From: Planktothricoides sp. SR001
GTDB taxonomy: Bacteria; Cyanobacteriota; Cyanobacteriia; Cyanobacteriales; Laspinemataceae
DNA length: 41,126 nucleotides
Reading direction: 5' to 3'
Assembly (NCBI RefSeq): GCF_001276715.1
Contig: NZ_LIUQ01000058.1
Location: forward strand, 1 to 41,126
Both the position numbers and the translations under genes were made by a program. Each line of letters starts with the position of its first letter. Within the stretch, counting starts at the first letter, position 1. Shown here piece by piece: positions 34,801-41,126 of this stretch. The notes under the pieces are model-generated. The model had not been told where the DNA came from and searched no databases. It saw only the letters and a list, made by a program, of their open reading frames with translations.

Positions 34801-34977
34801 ATTAACATCTCTCCGCCAGTGAATCGAATAATCTTCGGGAGTAATTTTTAATGCATAACTTTGAATTTGAGTCCGCCCGTAGGGTATGGGGTGTAGGCGA
34901 AGAATATGCGGCCCTAAGATAATCGGACGTTCAAATCTGTATAATTTTTGATGATTGAGAGCAACTTGAATTGACAT
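31816..34977 (-). CDS. Transglutaminase-like / DUF2126 protein
   Basis: About 1053 residues from ATG 34977, which has AGGAAA upstream; a GTG at 34998 would add 7. The N-terminal bacterial transglutaminase domain (IQVALNHQKLYRFERPIILGPHILRLHP) is followed by a transglutaminase core. The catalytic triad is Cys in KKKTGSCRDTAWLL, His in ADLHAWAEVYLPG and Asp in IGLDPTSG (about residues 180-260). The long C-terminal DUF2126 region contains LTMGGEPTFISIDD, YYGMGKWYPGEALPRWAL, TVSTGGGSHITIGG and LVICNGYPVP. No signal peptide. In other bacteria such genes neighbour circularly permuted ATP-grasp (DUF404/407) and alpha-E genes and are thought to build peptides; none of these partners is here. Confidence 0.9.
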   Translation of the reverse strand: MSIQVALNHQKLYRFERPIILGPHILRLHPIPYGRTQIQSYALKITPEDYSIHWRRDVNYNLISKLNFPNKTDIFKIEVDLILELKTLNPFDFLIDDYAVEYPFNYTKKLRRELRAYLPIEERSRLLMEWINKLDKSPQFTTNFILSIAQKIHEEITYAVRLEEGIQSCKTTLKKKTGSCRDTAWLLVQVFRHLGLAARFVSGYLIQLAADQKPLDGPAGPENDMADLHAWAEVYLPGAGWIGLDPTSGMLAAEGHIPLACSATPAMAAPIAGTIEPCESQLDFSIAVSRIKETPRMTKPYTQEQWSAIANLGEAVEQQLTFANVGLTMGGEPTFISIDDYHSTEWQVGALGEEKRRLAGILLQRLRDRFSTGGLLYYGMGKWYPGEALPRWALGCYWRCDRMPIWRNFELCAADNQDYGYGIQEAEKFIHHLVKYLGVSSQNITPAYDGNGELQAYILPLLWGEKEGEEQWISCPWQVEPKFTLIGGESPAGLRLPFQSIQWADPEDIQWEVLVKPEQQSQPLGDIFARVTGRYAEKQSTVSAKPNSIKVALGVEVRQGIVYIFIPPISAAENYLDLIACVENTAVELELKVKIEGYTPPCDRRLQGFQITPDPGVIEVNIHPAQNWSELVNITNILYEEARLTRLGTEKYTFDGRTVSTGGGSHITIGGATPSESPLLRRPDLLKSLISFWQNHPSLSYLFSGEFVGPTSQSPRVDEARNDTLYELEIAFTQLEQSENIEPLLVDRLLRNFLIDISGNTHRSAFCIDKLYPVENPRLQLGLLEFRSITMSPHPQMSLAVNLLIRALVAEFWQHPYKNRLVRWGTMLHDKFFLPHYIAQDFKDVISQLQQAGYPFEFAWYEPFFEFRFPRYGEINQDGIQLELRHALELWPVLGEEVNNGRTARYVDSSMERIQVLLTGATQGRHLVICNGYPVPLQSTGVQGEFVGGVRYRARQLGSSLHPAIAPHWPLVFDIVDTWVERSIGGCMLYCHDPNGTLWTNFPINDREAQGRLTSRFVPHGHTPNHIKVPPVQISPEFPCNLDLRRVGLGLLS

Positions 34978-35167
34978 GGTGATTTCCTGATTTTTCACTC
35001 AATGGTTAACCGTTTATGTTTAAAGGTTATTCTTAAAAATTCAGGATTATGCTCAATCGGGTGGGTATCGCCCAGTAAAATCATCCAAGATACTAGGACT
35101 TACGTTACAAATTAAGTTCCAAAAAAATATCAAATTATGTAAGTGTTATGTGAAGTTTTTAACCACC

Positions 35168-35202
35168 GAAAAACCCGATTCCTGCAAGAAACCGGGTTAT
35201 TT
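35168..35202. repeat. AAACCCG/GAAACCGGGTT hairpin
   Basis: AAAAACCCGATTCC and AGAAACCGGGTTATT form an imperfect hairpin. It is related to the AGAAACCGGG/CCCGGTTTCT repeat inserted in the DUF2126 fragment at 30593. Just upstream at about 35094 is a half-copy of the TAGGACTTACG repeat. Confidence 0.5.
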
Positions 35203-35218
35203 GGTTACACAATCCGTG

Positions 35219-35827
35219 TCACACCAAACGATTTCCACAACTGGCACAGAAGCGATCGCTCGGTTGTACCGGATTCCCACATTGGGTACAAAAATGCCGA
35301 CCGGATCCGGATGATAAATCAGAAGATTTACCCATACTCATTTCCATGTTCCCCATCCGCATTTGCATAGGGTTCATAGACATTTCCATATCCCCCATTT
35401 TCATCGGCTGCATGGGCTGCATAGGCTGCATAGGCTGCATAGGCTGCATGGGCTGCATGGGCTGCATGGGCTGCATAGGCTGCATGGGCTGCATAGGCTG
35501 CATGGGCTGCTGACCGGATACCGAAGAAGATGTTTGCTGAACTTGTAGCTGTTGAGCGTTGGACAGAGAAGGACTCTGACTCATCACGCCCATACTACTG
35601 CCTTGAAGTTGGACAAAATGTTGCCCCGTTTCAGTATTAATCCGCAGAATTACGGCATTGTCCTTGCGGAACACCGTTGGCGGTTCAGTCCACGGACCTG
35701 TGGAGAAACCACTACTCGCTTGCTGTTGTTGACCGGGCCCACCACTCATAATTGTGACGATGGTTTGTGTTCCTTGATTTTCCAGATAAACCTGTTGCCC
35801 GGTTCCCAGGTTGCATAAATAAGCCAT
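35219..35827 (-). CDS. (PMQ)n repeat protein with C-terminal zinc ribbon
   Basis: 202 residues. The N-terminal 70 residues ([22 protein letters not shown]... [26 protein letters not shown]) look like a small beta domain. A Gln/Ser linker leads to eleven exact PMQ triplets, then a Met-rich stretch ([19 protein letters not shown]). The C-terminus is a zinc ribbon with two CxxC pairs ([25 protein letters not shown]). The DNA under the triplets is a 9-bp tandem repeat, so copy number may vary between strains. No signal peptide, so probably cytosolic. Similar zinc-ribbon proteins with Met-rich linkers exist in cyanobacteria; the function is unknown. Confidence 0.8.
   Translation of the reverse strand: MAYLCNLGTGQQVYLENQGTQTIVTIMSGGPGQQQQASSGFSTGPWTEPPTVFRKDNAVILRINTETGQHFVQLQGSSMGVMSQSPSLSNAQQLQVQQTSSSVSGQQPMQPMQPMQPMQPMQPMQPMQPMQPMQPMQPMQPMKMGDMEMSMNPMQMRMGNMEMSMGKSSDLSSGSGRHFCTQCGNPVQPSDRFCASCGNRLV
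35408..35506 (-). repeat. 9-bp coding tandem repeat, 11 units
   Basis: On the plus strand CTGCATGGG/CTGCATAGG is repeated 11 times without interruption. Only the Pro codon wobble differs. It encodes (PMQ)11 in the minus-strand gene. Confidence 0.95.
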
Positions 35828-36280
35828 TTTAAATGCCTCACGGCAATTTCACCCAGGGTTTAATTTTACTCCAATCCTTTGAGAACTTAGGGCGATTTTT
35901 TCTCTTTTTTAAGAAAATTCAGAATCTTTTAATTATTCAAAATATTTGTTATTTGTTATTTGTTTATGGTTATCTGTTATTTGTTATTTTAGCCGATCGC
36001 TAATCGGGAATGCTGTTGGCAGAGCCAAAAATTACCAAAAATTAATTACAAGGGTTATCGTTGCGGATTTAGTCCGTCAATATTACATCATTACATCAAT
36101 ATCAAGAGAAGGAAAGCCGGTCTTATCTGCCCCGACGCTAAAAAGCTTCTAGGGGATAAAGTCTTACGAAAGAAATTCTCAAGGATATTTGTGGGACGAT
36201 CCGGGCGTCGAAGTAGGATTAAAAAATCATCATACTTCGACTGATTTTAAACAACTTTTAGACAACAAATTATCAAGCAG
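35828..36280. other. Spacer with heptamers and a coding-looking fragment
   Basis: TTATTTG-type heptamers lie at 35945-35990. From 36153 a plus-strand frame without a start reads GIKSYERNSQGYLWDDPGVE and VGLKNHHTSTDFKQLL to a stop at 36282-36284, touching the end of the DUF4278 gene. It looks like the tail of a lost gene; the family is unknown. Confidence 0.45.
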
Positions 36281-36727
36281 TTAAAATAAGGCACAAGCCA
36301 AATCTTGACATTCTTGTTGCAGCAGAACCATGAGTTTTTGATCTCCTTTGGCTTGAGCGATATTCATCCGTCGTTCTAGACTCCGGCAAATATTAGCCCG
36401 GTGAATCTTCTCCATATCCTGCAAGATCGTTGCTATGTCGCGTTGGTCGTATTTGCGGTTCGACAAAACACCTGTTTTTTTTACGGTTGTGACGACGGTG
36501 GGAACCGTTGCGGGTGTGGCCTCGACTACTTTGGTTTCTGTCGGGCTATGACTCACATAAGCTAGGCCGCGATACTTGAGTAAGTTACTCGGTTGAGTCA
36601 CCGGAACATGGCGAGGATAGCGAACTTGCCACTGGCAACCCCGATATAAACCTCCGGAATCTTCTATCATATCAATGCTTGGAGGATCGTCATTACTGTA
36701 ATTCAGGCCACGATAGCTAAGTTTCAT
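36281..36727 (-). CDS. DUF4278 domain protein
   Basis: 148 residues. It starts MKLSYRGLNYSNDDPPSIDMIE, with GGLYRGCQWQVRYPRHVPVTQP and LKYRGLAYVS, the paired YRG motifs typical of the cyanobacterial DUF4278 family. A Thr/Val-rich linker leads to a helical C-terminus (YDQRDIATILQDMEKIHRANICRSLERRMNIAQAKGDQKLM), which may bind another protein. No signal peptide. Function is unknown. It is a single gene. Confidence 0.85.
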   Translation of the reverse strand: MKLSYRGLNYSNDDPPSIDMIEDSGGLYRGCQWQVRYPRHVPVTQPSNLLKYRGLAYVSHSPTETKVVEATPATVPTVVTTVKKTGVLSNRKYDQRDIATILQDMEKIHRANICRSLERRMNIAQAKGDQKLMVLLQQECQDLACALF

Positions 36728-37132
36728 TTTCTTTGATCCTGATTTAAATCTAGTTACTTAAGTGATTTATGGTATTGATGACAAAAAAATTTTATGTCTG
36801 TATTGTATTATACAGTTACTTTGGCAAAATGTCAAAGAATCCATATATTTTGGGGGCGACTTGGGAGCGACTTGGGAGCGACTTGGGAGCGACTTGGGAT
36901 CGACTTGGGATCAACCGTTGGCAGGGATTCGATCGCCGCAATTTCCAACTTCCCTCATTTTTAGCCTTTAGTCACCAGAAAAACTGGCTGGAAAAAAGCC
37001 GATCGCTGCCAAAGGTAAAGTTTTGTAGCAAATTGACCAAATTAGCAATATATAAGCCCGACGAAATCGAGAGTATCCCTTGATTTTGGTAATCTTCGAG
37101 CTATCTTGTAATAAAGAGTTTTGGAACTGGTC
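36728..37132. other. Spacer before the lipoprotein gene
   Basis: Apart from the 11-bp tandem at 36856 nothing gene-like is seen. The open frames across it exist because the repeat has no stop in any frame. Confidence 0.5.
36856..36910 (+). repeat. 11-bp tandem repeat GCGACTTGGGA, five copies
   Basis: Five head-to-tail units; the last begins with T instead of G. The period is not a multiple of three, so it is unlikely to be coding. It ends near a GATCGCC site. Confidence 0.9.
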
Positions 37133-38311
37133 ATGCGTTCATCTTCATTAACGGCATCTACAGCCATAATGATTCTTTTATTGACTGCTTGTGGGGGAGA
37201 AACCGAACCACCGGCAGCAACTACTCCTACGGATTCAAGTACACAAGCTCCAGCCACCACTGCTGCACCAGAAGCGGCCAAGGATCCAGCGGCTCAAAAG
37301 CCACCTGAAGCGCCACCCGGTGCAGATTTTAAGAGTCCGATGGTGCCCGGAAACGATCCGACGGCGATCGGGAATTTGCTTCAGCCGACCAGCCCTGAAC
37401 AGAGGCTGGCACAAATTGAAAGAGAAAGAAACCAAAATCGGTCAAATCCTTTTGGGGCGCCAGGATTGAAAATACAGCCAGTCGAGCAGATGCGATTATC
37501 GCCTCCTGAACAACTGGAACAAGCGGTTAAAAACCTACAACCTCTAGCTGTCCCAGATTTGCCGGAGTTACCTTTGCTCTCACAAACAACAGTCCCAGGT
37601 GCGCCTCCCCAGGAGCCTCGATCTGTCCCTGCGTTGCCCGGTTTGCCCTTGATCTCACGAACAACAGGCGCAGGTGCGCCTCCCCAGGAGCCTCGATCTG
37701 TCCGTGCGTTGCCCGGTTTACCCTTGATCTCACGAACAACAGGCCCGGGGACACCTCCCCAGGAGCCTCGATCTGTCCCTGCGTTGCCCGGTTTACCCTT
37801 GATCTCACTAGCACCTTCCGCAACCCAAACACCTCTAGGTGTCTCTGGGGGAAATGGGACGACTCCAGGGAGCAATCAAGGGCAGCCACAGGGCGAAGGC
37901 AACGGTCAACCGATCGCCCAAATTCCGCCTTCGGCTCAAGCACCGCGAGGAGTTCCTGATTTACCGAAGTTACCCACGCCAATTGGCCCCAAGCTGCCTC
38001 CGGATCCGGTTGCACAGGCACCTCAAGCCCCGCCTTCTCCACCACCCCCACCAGATACTAAACTGGCTGATGCCACAGAAGTGACTGGGGTGATCGAAGT
38101 GGGTAATCAAATTCAAATTATTGCCAAGGCTCCCAATGAACCCAGCAGTCGATATATTAAAGTGGGGCAAAAAATTGCCAATGGTCAGGTGACTGTAAAA
38201 AGGGTGGAAAAAGAAGACGGTGAACCCATCGTTATTTTGGAACAAAATGGCGTTGAAGTCAGAAAACCCATTGGGCAAGCAGTCGCGATCGCCACTGATG
38301 ATAAAAAATAG
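37133..38311 (+). CDS. Proline-rich lipoprotein with three 25-residue repeats
   Basis: About 392 residues from ATG 37133 (a TTG at 37121 is less likely). A lipoprotein signal ends in LLLTAC, with lipidation expected at Cys (about residue 20). The central part is rich in Pro, Ala and Gln. It has three nearly identical 25-residue units (PPQEPRSVPALPGLPLISR) at 37586, 37661 and 37736, each 75 bp. The C-terminal domain (VTGVIEVGNQIQIIAKAP, YIKVGQKIANGQVTVKRVE, PIVILEQNGVEVRKPIGQ) is a small beta fold that loosely resembles PilP-type or pilus accessory domains; this is a guess. It should be anchored to a membrane with a flexible stalk. Confidence 0.78.
   Translation: MRSSSLTASTAIMILLLTACGGETEPPAATTPTDSSTQAPATTAAPEAAKDPAAQKPPEAPPGADFKSPMVPGNDPTAIGNLLQPTSPEQRLAQIERERNQNRSNPFGAPGLKIQPVEQMRLSPPEQLEQAVKNLQPLAVPDLPELPLLSQTTVPGAPPQEPRSVPALPGLPLISRTTGAGAPPQEPRSVRALPGLPLISRTTGPGTPPQEPRSVPALPGLPLISLAPSATQTPLGVSGGNGTTPGSNQGQPQGEGNGQPIAQIPPSAQAPRGVPDLPKLPTPIGPKLPPDPVAQAPQAPPSPPPPPDTKLADATEVTGVIEVGNQIQIIAKAPNEPSSRYIKVGQKIANGQVTVKRVEKEDGEPIVILEQNGVEVRKPIGQAVAIATDDKK
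37586..37810 (+). repeat. 75-bp coding tandem repeat, three copies
   Basis: Units at 37586-37660, 37661-37735 and 37736-37810 differ by a few bases. They encode the PPQEPRSVPALPGLPLISR units of the lipoprotein stalk and probably arose by recent duplication. Confidence 0.9.
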
Positions 38312-38341
38312 TTGCCACTTGTTTATCACCCAGTTGATTTT

Positions 38342-38375
38342 ACCAATAATATTTAATTTCCTGAAGATTATTGGT
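38342..38375. terminator. Hairpin ACCAATAAT/ATTATTGGT after the lipoprotein gene
   Basis: A perfect 9-bp stem (38342-38350 and 38367-38375) with a 16-base loop, 30 bases after the stop. No T run follows, so termination is uncertain. Confidence 0.35.
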
Positions 38376-38559
38376 GTAGTCAAAACAAATAATTAGTGGT
38401 TCATCATCGAGTAATGAATAAAATTTATGCTGGGAATTAGTGATGATAAATTATCATAAATTTTCTATAAATAGTTGCATATTTTTGCCTATTTTGAGGA
38501 TGGGTTAGATGATGAATCACTGATTTAAATTTGATGAGAGAATAGGAGATGTTGTAACT

Positions 38560-39294
38560 ATGAAAAAGTCAATCGCCCAACTAGGAAGCACAATTTTACT
38601 AGCTTTGGTTTGGGAATTTATGGCTTATGGAATTAATCCTTTACCTAGTGGTTCTCAAGAGCAGTCCAGACCGCCAATTTGTGAACCGAGAATCACCACA
38701 GGTCGAGCCAAATGTAATTATGAAGGTGGGGATAACTATGAAGGCAATTTAGTCAATGGCATTCCCAATGGTCAAGGCATTTATGTCTATGGCAATGGCG
38801 ATCGCTATGAGGGACAGTTTAGAAATGGTCGTCCCAATGGTCAAGGAGTTTTCATATTTGCCACTGATGCCCGCTTTGAAGGCACTTTTCAAGATGGGGT
38901 GATCATCCGTGGTCGAGTGATATATGAAACTGGGGAAATCTACGAGGGACAGTTTGGTATTGTCGAACAAGTTCAAAGTGGGGAGATCAGTAGCCAACCC
39001 GATGGCCGAGGAAGATTTACTTATCCTAATGGCGATTACTATGAAGGAGAATTCTTTGCCGGTTCTCCTTTTGGCCAAGGAGTATTTGTGCGAGCCGATG
39101 GCAGCCGTTGTCAAGGACAATTTTTCAATCAAGAACTAGATGCCAGAGGCAGTTGTAGCTTTGCCAATGGGATCCGCTATGAAGGGGAGTTACGCGGCGG
39201 AGTTCCCCACGGAAAGGGGACGCTTATTTATACCGATGGCCGACGAGTTGCCGGACAGTTTCGGGAAGGTAGACCTTTTGATCCCAAAAAATAA
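38560..39294 (+). CDS. MORN-repeat protein with signal sequence
   Basis: 244 residues. ATG 38560 follows an AGGAGAT site. An N-terminal hydrophobic segment (KSIAQLGSTILLALVWEFMAYG) suggests export or anchoring. From about residue 55 to the end there are seven or eight MORN repeats: NYEGNLVNGIPNGQGIYVYG, RYEGQFRNGRPNGQGVFIFA, YYEGEFFAGSPFGQGVFVRA and RYEGELRGGVPHGKGTLIY. MORN sheets often bind lipids or other proteins. One repeat (RVIYETGEIYEGQFGIVEQVQSG) is stretched. Five Cys residues lie between repeats. It is followed by a good terminator. Confidence 0.9.
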   Translation: MKKSIAQLGSTILLALVWEFMAYGINPLPSGSQEQSRPPICEPRITTGRAKCNYEGGDNYEGNLVNGIPNGQGIYVYGNGDRYEGQFRNGRPNGQGVFIFATDARFEGTFQDGVIIRGRVIYETGEIYEGQFGIVEQVQSGEISSQPDGRGRFTYPNGDYYEGEFFAGSPFGQGVFVRADGSRCQGQFFNQELDARGSCSFANGIRYEGELRGGVPHGKGTLIYTDGRRVAGQFREGRPFDPKK

Positions 39295-39364
39295 CCCACA
39301 AAATTCCTCAAAAATGACTAAATTACCCAGCGGATAGATAAGCTGTTCAATGATTACTTTGGTT

Positions 39365-39396
39365 TTTAGCAAAATAGGTTTTTTGCTAAATTTTTT
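39365..39396 (+). terminator. Rho-independent terminator after the MORN gene
   Basis: TTTAGCAAAA (39365-39374) pairs with TTTTGCTAAA (39381-39390) across a 6-base loop, and a T6 run follows. Clear intrinsic terminator form, though the stem is AT-rich. Confidence 0.6.
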
Positions 39397-39564
39397 ATGG
39401 GGCAAAAAATCAGCTAAATCATCCAACATTCATCAGCGCAAAACCCTATCTGATGGGTAAAATAATCAGCCCTAATTAGTTCGGCGATCGCCTTTATATC
39501 GCCTTGATGACGGAAAATATTGATAATGAATTGATAATGATAATTGTTGGAGGCGCCTAATTTT

Positions 39565-40206
39565 ATGACGAACTCCCCTGGATCTTCCTCTGTGGGCAGC
39601 CAGTCTCCCTTTGATTTTGTCCCTTATCCGACCCAGGACTCCGATCTGCTCAAGCAACTTGAGTTTATCCCTGGCTTAAAAGAAATCTTGATGTTGCGTC
39701 AAGTTCATGCCCTAGAACACGCAACAGTGTGGGTATTGAGTGAATCCGATCCCCGCAACTTTACCGGGGGTTCAACGGCTTCAGCACGGGATAACCAAGG
39801 CCTCGGCGGGATGTCCACGGATCAAGGATTTTATCTCTATGGTCAAGTTAGTACACAACAACTGGAACGAGCGGCCAAAATTGCCCAGACTCGTCTGACT
39901 AGCGGGGAATGGGATTTAGCGGTACATCCCCGTTGCGGGACAAATTTGTCCGTGGGAATGCTTCTAACTGCGGGTTTTGCCCTGGGGGTTCATTTGCTGT
40001 GGCCCCGTGGCCCGATTGAGCAACTGATTGGTTTGGGGGTGGCCGCTACTACTGCCGCTACCCTGGCGCCAGATTTGGGCAGCGTCGCCCAAAAATATCT
40101 CACAACTTCGATTCCGTTTAATCTGGCAATTGAAAATATCCAGGCTACACAAGACTTGTGGGGCAGGCAGGCGCACTTTGTGCGGGTCAGTTGGCGAGAA
40201 TCTTAA
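39565..40206 (+). CDS. DUF6391 domain membrane protein
   Basis: 213 residues from ATG 39565 with GGAGG upstream; a TTG at 39544 is in frame but lacks support. The conserved core is FIPGLKEILMLRQVHALEHATVWVLSE, with a Gly-rich stretch (GLGGMSTDQGFYLYGQV) and LAVHPRCGTNLSVGMLL. Two hydrophobic segments follow (about 130-150 and 160-180). HALEHATVW recalls metal-site motifs of membrane enzymes, but no known catalytic set is complete. I recognise this as the cyanobacterial DUF6391 family, of unknown function. It lies 100 bases before psaE on the same strand. Confidence 0.75.
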   Translation: MTNSPGSSSVGSQSPFDFVPYPTQDSDLLKQLEFIPGLKEILMLRQVHALEHATVWVLSESDPRNFTGGSTASARDNQGLGGMSTDQGFYLYGQVSTQQLERAAKIAQTRLTSGEWDLAVHPRCGTNLSVGMLLTAGFALGVHLLWPRGPIEQLIGLGVAATTAATLAPDLGSVAQKYLTTSIPFNLAIENIQATQDLWGRQAHFVRVSWRES

Positions 40207-40307
40207 TAAAACTTAAAGGGTAGAACTGACCCAGAATCCCAAGAGCATAGTACCCTGAGAAAAAATCAACCCATAAAACATAATTCACTTAAGGGGATAA
40301 AGCACTT

Positions 40308-40544
40308 ATGGTTCAACGTGGTTCTAAGGTTCGGATTCTGCGTAAAGAGTCTTACTGGTATCAAGATGTTGGCACTGTGGCCTCTGTCGATCAAAGCGGT
40401 ATCCTCTATCCAGTGGTTGTTCGCTTTGACAAAGTGAATTACAACGGGTTTAGTGGCAGTGCTGGTGGCGTGAACACCAATAACTTCGCTTTGAATGAAT
40501 TGGTTGAGGTGGAAGCCCCAGCCAAGAAGCCCGCGAAGAAGTAG
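40308..40544 (+). CDS. psaE: Photosystem I reaction centre subunit IV (PsaE)
   Basis: 78 residues. PsaE sits on the stromal side of PSI and helps ferredoxin docking and cyclic electron flow. The family pattern is clear from start to end: [58 protein letters not shown]. It has an SH3-like fold. The Lys/Ala/Pro-rich tail ([10 protein letters not shown]) is a common variable end. A purine-rich AAGGGGATAAAG lies upstream of the ATG. CTGAGA and CATAAT, spaced 18 bases, lie near 40256 and 40280 and may be the promoter, but this is weak. Confidence 0.98.
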   Translation: MVQRGSKVRILRKESYWYQDVGTVASVDQSGILYPVVVRFDKVNYNGFSGSAGGVNTNNFALNELVEVEAPAKKPAKK

Positions 40545-40559
40545 GATCTCAGGAAAACG

Positions 40560-40640
40560 ATCGGGCGAAAGCGATTTGCCAGTAATTTTCCTTCATGGTT
40601 GGTAAAACGGTAAAACATAGTCAAAGCGCCCGATTTTTTT
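40560..40640 (+). terminator. Candidate psaE terminator with T7 run
   Basis: ATCGGGCG (40560-40567) pairs with CGCCCGAT (40627-40634), followed by T7. The loop is about 59 bases, which is long, so an attenuator-like structure in front of mutM is also possible. Confidence 0.4.
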
Positions 40641-40657
40641 CAGGAGGACCTGATTCT

Positions 40658-40678
40658 ATGACCCTTTTTGGTTTCTAG
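40658..40678 (+). other. Six-codon leader ORF with strong ribosome site before mutM
   Basis: CAGGAGG (40641-40647) is well placed for ATG 40658, which reads MTLFGF and stops at TAG 40676. The mutM ATG follows 5 bases later and has no ribosome site of its own. It could couple translation of mutM to that of the leader. Confidence 0.4.
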
Positions 40679-40683
40679 GCGAT

Positions 40684-41126
40684 ATGCCAGAACTGCCAGA
40701 AGTGGAAACGGTGCGTCAGGGTTTAAATCATAAAACCCTGGCGCAAGAAATTGTGGGGGGAGATGTGTTGCTGGCTCGCACCATTGCCCCCCCGATTTCT
40801 CCTACGGATTTTTTAGCTCACCTCCAGGGTGTCAAGATTCATCTCTGGCATCGTCAAGGGAAATATTTACTCGCTGAATTACACACGACGGCAAATCCGC
40901 CCCAGTCTGCCGGTTGGTTAGGGGTTCATTTACGGATGACAGGCCAGCTTTTGTGGGTTAAACCGGAAACTCCGTTACAAAAACACACCCGCGTCCGCTT
41001 GTTTTTTGCAGGACATTCCCCAGAGGGCGATTCCGCGAAAGCGGTGCGAGAGTTGCGGTTTGTGGATCAGCGCACCTTCGGGCGGATGTGGTGGGTGCCT
41101 CCCGAAACCGATGTAGCCAAAGTTGT
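40684..41126 (+). CDS. mutM: Formamidopyrimidine-DNA glycosylase MutM (partial, runs off the window)
   Basis: The N-terminal 147 residues are visible. The protein begins MPELPEVETVRQGL; after Met removal Pro2 is the catalytic nucleophile and Glu3 the acid. Lys in WHRQGKYLLAEL is the conserved beta-hairpin lysine. HLRMTGQLLW and HTRVRLFF are also typical, as is RELRFVDQRTFGRMWWV. The enzyme removes 8-oxoguanine and other oxidised purines in base excision repair. A small insert (HSPEGDSAKAVRE) lies before LRFVDQRTFG, encoded by GC-rich repeat-like DNA. The C-terminal zinc finger lies beyond the window. Confidence 0.95.
   Translation, partial: MPELPEVETVRQGLNHKTLAQEIVGGDVLLARTIAPPISPTDFLAHLQGVKIHLWHRQGKYLLAELHTTANPPQSAGWLGVHLRMTGQLLWVKPETPLQKHTRVRLFFAGHSPEGDSAKAVRELRFVDQRTFGRMWWVPPETDVAKV

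Noticed and set aside
36762-37083. Two plus-strand frames across the 11-bp repeat
   Set aside because: The repeat has no stop in any frame, so open frames arise by chance; no ribosome site.
27862-37810. Tandem repeats considered as CRISPR arrays
   Set aside because: Units are 9 to 75 bp with no unique spacers between them and no cas genes nearby.
37191-38383. Several frames on both strands inside the proline-rich lipoprotein gene
   Set aside because: They mirror the 75-bp repeats and proline codons of the real gene.

Overview
The window reads as cyanobacterial chromosome. GCGATCGC (HIP1-type) palindromes occur throughout. There is a photosystem I psaE gene, a CRR6-type NDH-1 assembly protein, a thylakoid PSI accumulation factor, a cyanoexosortase A locus, and many families known mainly from cyanobacteria (DUF928, DUF3172, DUF3318, DUF4278, DUF6391). 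The many dispersed hairpin repeats, decayed transposases, HpsJ-like protein and exopolysaccharide-type sugar transferase suggest a filamentous Oscillatoriales-like strain. The lineage is an inference; no rRNA or tRNA gene was seen to test it.

Layout. 1-4743: a tnpB fragment cut by the window edge, CRR6 and PSI accumulation factor genes, an unrecognised 203-residue protein, an 811-base gene-poor stretch with a broken reading frame, and a frameshifted stand-alone tnpB. 4835-9887: a polyprenyl-phosphate sugar transferase, a DUF3318 protein, and a convergent pair formed by uvrC and an overlapping membrane protein gene. 9888-15836: a CHASE2-adenylate cyclase, a DUF928 protein, a TPR protein and a YbjQ-family protein, separated by repeat-rich spacers. 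15837-19259: more than 1 kb of AT-rich DNA, a dead IS1-family element with both terminal repeats visible, tandem and inverted repeats, a DUF3172 protein and a small conserved-looking ORF. 19756-24401: a large CHAT / AAA-like ATPase / class III cyclase fusion, then cyanoexosortase A, a truncated exosortase-associated protein and an HpsJ-like protein. 25010-28838: a Ski2-like helicase and the remains of an IS5/IS1182-type transposase. 29257-34977: two tandem ricin-B-like proteins (the second broken) and a transglutaminase/DUF2126 protein. 35219-41126: a (PMQ)n zinc-ribbon protein, a DUF4278 protein, a proline-rich lipoprotein, a MORN-repeat protein, a DUF6391 protein, psaE and the start of mutM.

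How the genes relate. Three loci touch photosynthetic electron transport (CRR6, the PSI accumulation factor, psaE) but are not in one operon. The cyanoexosortase, its associated protein and the HpsJ-like protein form one cell-surface protein sorting cluster. Two class III nucleotide cyclases with different sensor ends lie 7 kb apart. The CHAT-ATPase-cyclase protein is the most likely undescribed signalling or defence module. It joins a caspase-like protease with an intact His/Cys pair, a nucleotide-binding switch and a second-messenger cyclase in one chain.

The window also records genome decay: four transposase relics, a lectin-like gene fused to a fragment of the neighbouring DUF2126 gene, and at least six kinds of short tandem or inverted repeat between genes.
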